A stretch of 8,400 nt of DNA from an uncultured Chitinophagales bacterium. Its GTDB lineage: Bacteria > Bacteroidota > Bacteroidia > Chitinophagales > Chitinophagaceae. Positions 4,849 through 8,400 of this stretch are shown piece after piece; position 1 is the stretch's first letter, and every line of letters starts with the position of its first letter. The notes under the pieces are model-generated. The model ran no database searches. It saw only the letters and a program-made list of their open reading frames with translations, and had not been told where the DNA came from. Location: positions 1-8,400 of the forward strand of contig CAMPIQ010000157.1 of NCBI GenBank assembly GCA_946886475.1, written 5' to 3'. The position numbers and the translations under genes are program-made.

Positions 4849-7377
4849 TTATTTATTCGTGCTCAAAGATTCTGTGATCCTGTCGATCATATCCTGAAGA
4901 TGTGCGCGGCTGGCAGTATCCTTGTAGGCCGGCAGGGCTGCACGGATCTCAGCCTGCAATTGTCTTAATTGCGCTTTGGCCACAGAAACTGCGTCTGAGG
5001 TTTGGCTTACCATTGCAGATGCACTGCCAAATCCAGATGCATTCACACTTGGCATAGTTGGAGGATTTACCAGCCTGTCAAGTGTTTCCACAAAAGATTT
5101 CTGAAGATTTCTTCTGTAAATATCAATTGGTTTTCTTGTGGTCAGTTCACTCCAGATTCCTTTTCTAACATCTGTCACCATTTCATAAGCTGTATAGGAA
5201 TTTACTGGTTCTTCAGCTTCAAAACGTGCCAGTTTATTGAATGTGCTCACACCCAACAAACGGTTCAGTATACTGTTTTGAATATTGCCAACAGTAGACA
5301 GTTTATTGTCTCCGGTATAATCAGAAATATTATTATCGATCAACCAGCGTGGCGTTTGAAATAAATTTTCATGAAGGAACTGAATGGCAGCTTTTTGTTT
5401 GGCCTGCGGAACAAATTCAACCACTACGCCGGGCTGTTCTGTCATTTTTGGAGTGGTAAAAATTCCACCAACACTTTTGGATACATGACCCATATACCTT
5501 CCATACTGACCTTTTAATTGATTATACATTTGTTCAAGACTTGTATAATCCTTGTTGGCCTGTTTTGTCCATTCAGGTAGTTTGGCAACAATTCGCTGAA
5601 GATTCTTGATACCATACGTGCTTGCTTTCATGGCATCATCTCCAAGATCTTCATTTTGTCCGCGCGGATCATCAGGATCTGATTCTGTACCAAACCATAA
5701 ACGTTTATCTTTTAAACGTTCCATGGTAAGCTTGTTTAAAATTGGCACTTCAGCTTCGGCTGACTGAGGCATCCAGCGGTAGCCCCATTCAATAGCCCAC
5801 TTGTCATAATCGCCAATTCTTGGGAATAAGCCTTTTTCGGAAATATTATCTTCAGGCTGGGCTACATAATTAAAACGTGCATAGTCCATGATGGAAGGTG
5901 TGTGGCCATGAGCTTCCACCCATGATTTATTTCTCAGGTTTTCTACAGGCACAGTAGAAGAAGAACCAAAGTTGTGACGCAGGCCAAGCGTATGACCTAC
6001 TTCGTGCGAAGAAACAAACCGGATCAGTTGTCCCATCAGTTCATCTTCAAACACCATATTCCTTGCTCTTGGATCAACGGCTGCGGCCTGTATAAAATAC
6101 CAGTTGCGCAACAGGTCCATTACATTATGATACCAGTTGATGTGGCTTTCCAGGATCTCACCGCTGCGTGGATCGTGCACGTGAGGTCCGCTGGCATTGG
6201 CAACATCAGAAGGCTTGTAAACAATGGCAGAATATCCGGCGCCTTCAAGGCTCCAGGAAGGATCGTTCACCGGAGCTTCCTTAGCTACGATTGCATTTTT
6301 CCATCCTGCTTTTTCAAAAGCTACGTTCCAGTCGTTCACTCCCTGCATAAGATAGGGAACCCATTTGCGGGGTGTGGCAGGATCTATATAATAAACAATT
6401 TGTTTAGCCGGTTCAACCAGTTCACCTCTGAGGTATTTGTCAACATCCTCAGGCTTTGGTTCCAGTCTCCATCTTGTGATCATCCTGATGCGTTCAATAC
6501 CCTGGGGATTGGCATCAAAATCTGTATAGCCTGTAGTGAAATAACCAACACGCGGATCATAATAACGTGGTTTCATTGCGTACTTGGGCAACAACACCAT
6601 GGAACTGTTCAACTCGAAAGTTGAAGGTGATCCTGAACCCGCCATAGAAGGGGGTGTGGGTGCACCACCAAATCCTGAAGGCGCAGGATTACGCATATAG
6701 GTTTTTACGGTTTGTATCTCAATATTATTTGGAAATGATTTTACATCTATGATATAAGAATTGTCTTTTTGATAGGAAGAAAGTCCCAAAGCCCTTTTCA
6801 GACGTGAATCAAAAAAAAGAATATCATTATCACCACTGATATAATCAGTTATTTCAATAACAGAACTTTTTACCTGTGTAATGGAATCTGTTTTGTAGGC
6901 TGCAATATTGAAAGCTGCATTGATTGGCTGCAGATTTGAATTGCGAACAGACTGATACATGCCTGCTGAATCCTTTCCCCTTTCACTATGAGAGATAGCT
7001 CTCAGGAAAATTTTGTTGTTTGGCCCTTTTTCAAAACTGATCACATTGTCAGAGATCTGGTCTCCGGCATATCCAAAGAAACCTGCACGTGCTCCGGCAG
7101 GTGCTTTTGAAATCCTGTTCACTACCAGGATCTCCCTGTTCAATAAAGAGTCGGGAATTTCAAAATAATATTTGTCATCCTGGCGATGGGTAGTAAACAA
7201 TCCCCTTGATGTTTTTGCCTTACTGGTAATAACTTCATTGTAAGGTTTTGGACCGGTACTTGCACCGGCTCTGTTTCCCGGAGGCGTTGCGCCAGTTGGT
7301 GGATTTTGTGCTAAAACAGCAGTAGAAATGAGAAAGCCTGTTGCCAGCGCAACGACACTGCGATACTTCATGTGCAT
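4849..7377 (-). CDS. Secreted Met-zincin zinc metalloprotease (DUF5117/DUF5118 type)
   Basis: This 842-residue protein should be an exported zinc peptidase. An N-terminal signal peptide (residues 1-23, basic start, hydrophobic core, VLA before Q24) has no lipobox cysteine, so it is probably periplasmic or released. In family terms a DUF5118-like segment (about 45-95) comes first, then a DUF5117-like region (about 100-300), then the catalytic DUF4953/Met-zincin part. The zinc site HEVGHTLGLRH spans 458-468, giving His458, His462 and His468 as ligands and Glu459 as the catalytic base. The Met-turn is SIMDY (495-499, Met497). Two Gly/Pro/Ser-rich stretches interrupt the chain, near 231-256 and 774-795. 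A probable short helix near 798-815 is close to the C terminus, and no type IX secretion C-terminal domain is apparent. Met3 is a slightly better signal-peptide start than Met1. The gene is monocistronic here, ending at the shared terminator. Its natural substrate is unknown. Confidence 0.93.
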   Translation of the reverse strand: MHMKYRSVVALATGFLISTAVLAQNPPTGATPPGNRAGASTGPKPYNEVITSKAKTSRGLFTTHRQDDKYYFEIPDSLLNREILVVNRISKAPAGARAGFFGYAGDQISDNVISFEKGPNNKIFLRAISHSERGKDSAGMYQSVRNSNLQPINAAFNIAAYKTDSITQVKSSVIEITDYISGDNDILFFDSRLKRALGLSSYQKDNSYIIDVKSFPNNIEIQTVKTYMRNPAPSGFGGAPTPPSMAGSGSPSTFELNSSMVLLPKYAMKPRYYDPRVGYFTTGYTDFDANPQGIERIRMITRWRLEPKPEDVDKYLRGELVEPAKQIVYYIDPATPRKWVPYLMQGVNDWNVAFEKAGWKNAIVAKEAPVNDPSWSLEGAGYSAIVYKPSDVANASGPHVHDPRSGEILESHINWYHNVMDLLRNWYFIQAAAVDPRARNMVFEDELMGQLIRFVSSHEVGHTLGLRHNFGSSSTVPVENLRNKSWVEAHGHTPSIMDYARFNYVAQPEDNISEKGLFPRIGDYDKWAIEWGYRWMPQSAEAEVPILNKLTMERLKDKRLWFGTESDPDDPRGQNEDLGDDAMKASTYGIKNLQRIVAKLPEWTKQANKDYTSLEQMYNQLKGQYGRYMGHVSKSVGGIFTTPKMTEQPGVVVEFVPQAKQKAAIQFLHENLFQTPRWLIDNNISDYTGDNKLSTVGNIQNSILNRLLGVSTFNKLARFEAEEPVNSYTAYEMVTDVRKGIWSELTTRKPIDIYRRNLQKSFVETLDRLVNPPTMPSVNASGFGSASAMVSQTSDAVSVAKAQLRQLQAEIRAALPAYKDTASRAHLQDMIDRITESLSTNK

Positions 7378-7679
7378 TTTGATTTTTTTATTAGGAATTA
7401 CTCAAGATCGTAAACAAGGTTGGAAATTTACTAACAAAGTCGTTAACCGGCGTTATTAAGTTGCAAAGGAATTACGAATATTAAATCCGGCCACTAACAG
7501 GGTTGAACGGGTTATTTCATGGATAGATGTTCCAATACATTTTAACGAATGATTATCTGTTATTTAAAGTTTTGATCTCTGTCAGTTTGCTGTAAAGAAT
7601 TTCCCGGGAAACAAAAAGAAATTGTTGCCTGTTGTTCTATTAGATTTGCAGCCCTTAAAATATCCTTAATAAAAAACGT
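7378..7679. other. Divergent spacer between the metalloprotease and tex-like genes
   Basis: This 302-base spacer must contain the promoters of both flanking genes. On the plus strand a TAnnTTTG motif at 7641-7648 serves the tex-like gene. On the minus strand I find no full match to that motif upstream of the protease, so its promoter is unassigned. I see no credible small gene, no strong hairpin and no tRNA or other RNA gene in this stretch. Confidence 0.6.
7641..7648 (+). promoter_or_regulatory. Bacteroidota-type -7 promoter motif for the tex-like gene
   Basis: TAGATTTG matches TAnnTTTG and ends 31 bases before the ATG at 7680. A TTG at 7622-7624, 16 bases upstream, is a possible -33 element just short of the usual spacing. 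This is the only candidate of its kind near this start. Confidence 0.5.
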
Positions 7680-8400
7680 ATGGATCAGAAATATATCCGT
7701 CAGATATCCTCAAAGCTGAATTTACAAAACCGTCAGGTTGAAAGCATTCTTCAAATGCAAAATGAGGGTGCTACCATTCCCTTTATGTCGCGGTACCGTA
7801 AAGAAGCCACAGGCAACCTGGATGAAGTAGTAATTGGAAATGTTGTAGAAGAGATAGCCTATTATAATGAATTGCAGAAAAGAAAGGATACGATTTTAAA
7901 AACCATTGAGGAACAGGGTAAACTTAATCCGGAGCTAAAGAAAAAAATTGAAGACTGTTACAATTCTGCTGAGCTGGAAGATATTTATCTTCCCTATAAA
8001 CCAAAAAGAAAAACCAGGGCCACGCAGGCTATTGAAAAAGGGCTGGAGCCTCTCGCAAAGGAAATATTTGAACAAAGGGATATGGACCCGGAAGAACTGG
8101 CTGTAAAATTTATCAATGATCAGGTGAAGGAGGTTAAGGAAGCCTTACAGGGTGCAAGGGATATTATAGCAGAATGGATCAGTGAACATGAACAGGCCAG
8201 GGCTAAGACCCGTCAATTATTTTCAGAAACAGCCCTGCTTACTTCAAAAGTACTGAGTACAAAAAAAGAGGAAGCCGATGCCCAGAAATACCGTGATTAT
8301 TTTGAATTCAGCGAGCCTTTATCCAAAACTCCTTCCCACCGGTTGTTAGCTATTCGCAGGGGAGAAAAAGAAGGATTTTTAATGATGGATATCAGCGTAG
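7680..8400 (+). CDS. tex: Tex-family RNA-binding transcriptional accessory protein, 5' part only
   Basis: The frame starts with ATG at 7680 and is open for 240 codons up to the window edge, so the 3' end is missing. A full Tex protein is roughly 700-780 residues, so about a third is present. The visible part is the helical N-terminal Tex region. IPFMSRYRKEATGNLDE (33-49) is the hallmark segment of the family, followed by LEDIYLPYKPKRKTRAT (99-115) with GLEPLA (121-126), and by FSEPLSKTPSHRLLAIRRGE (210-229), which leads towards the YqgF-like domain. The S1 RNA-binding domain expected at the C terminus lies outside the window. Tex proteins bind nucleic acid and are linked to transcription in the cytoplasm; the exact role in this organism is not shown by sequence. 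There is no Shine-Dalgarno sequence, but a TAnnTTTG motif lies 31 bases upstream. Confidence 0.95.
   Translation, partial: MDQKYIRQISSKLNLQNRQVESILQMQNEGATIPFMSRYRKEATGNLDEVVIGNVVEEIAYYNELQKRKDTILKTIEEQGKLNPELKKKIEDCYNSAELEDIYLPYKPKRKTRATQAIEKGLEPLAKEIFEQRDMDPEELAVKFINDQVKEVKEALQGARDIIAEWISEHEQARAKTRQLFSETALLTSKVLSTKKEEADAQKYRDYFEFSEPLSKTPSHRLLAIRRGEKEGFLMMDISV

Noticed and set aside
5974..6624. A 216-codon open frame on the plus strand inside the metalloprotease gene
   Set aside because: It lies wholly opposite the catalytic region of a clear protease gene, has Cys/His/Ile-rich composition typical of antisense frames, and shows no recognisable domain.

Overview
The window reads as an ordinary stretch of chromosome from a member of the Bacteroidota, most likely a Chitinophagaceae-like lineage. 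This is inferred from several signs. The DNA is moderately AT-rich. None of the start codons has a convincing Shine-Dalgarno sequence. Four genes are preceded by the Bacteroidota-type -7 promoter motif TAnnTTTG. The large secreted metalloprotease belongs to a DUF5117/DUF5118 Met-zincin family that is common in this phylum, and glutaminyl-tRNA synthetase is present. No mobile element, CRISPR array, tRNA, rRNA or phage gene was recognised.

Layout: bases 1-215 hold no gene that can be supported. Four minus-strand genes follow: a single-domain rhodanese (216-593), a GNAT acetyltransferase (683-1135), a divergent ketoacyl-ACP synthase III-type enzyme (1263-2342) and a 66-residue two-helix membrane protein (2519-2719). 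Their gaps of 89, 127 and 176 bases, and separate promoter motifs for at least two of them, suggest mostly independent transcription. A 259-base divergent spacer then leads to glnS on the plus strand (2979-4643). glnS converges on a minus-strand secreted Met-zincin metalloprotease (4849-7377), and the two share a strong symmetrical terminator at 4798-4836. A 302-base divergent spacer separates the protease from the 5' part of a tex-like gene on the plus strand, which starts at 7680 and runs off the window.

The genes do not form an obvious pathway. glnS and tex are housekeeping information-processing genes. The rhodanese, acetyltransferase and KAS III-like enzyme are general metabolic or accessory enzymes, and the protease is exported. 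I found no previously undescribed multi-gene system. The points most worth a second look are regulatory and structural: a perfect 9-bp inverted repeat directly upstream of the glnS -7 motif, a 47-codon open frame continuing in phase after the glnS stop, the bidirectional terminator, and the divergent active-site context of the KAS III-like enzyme.
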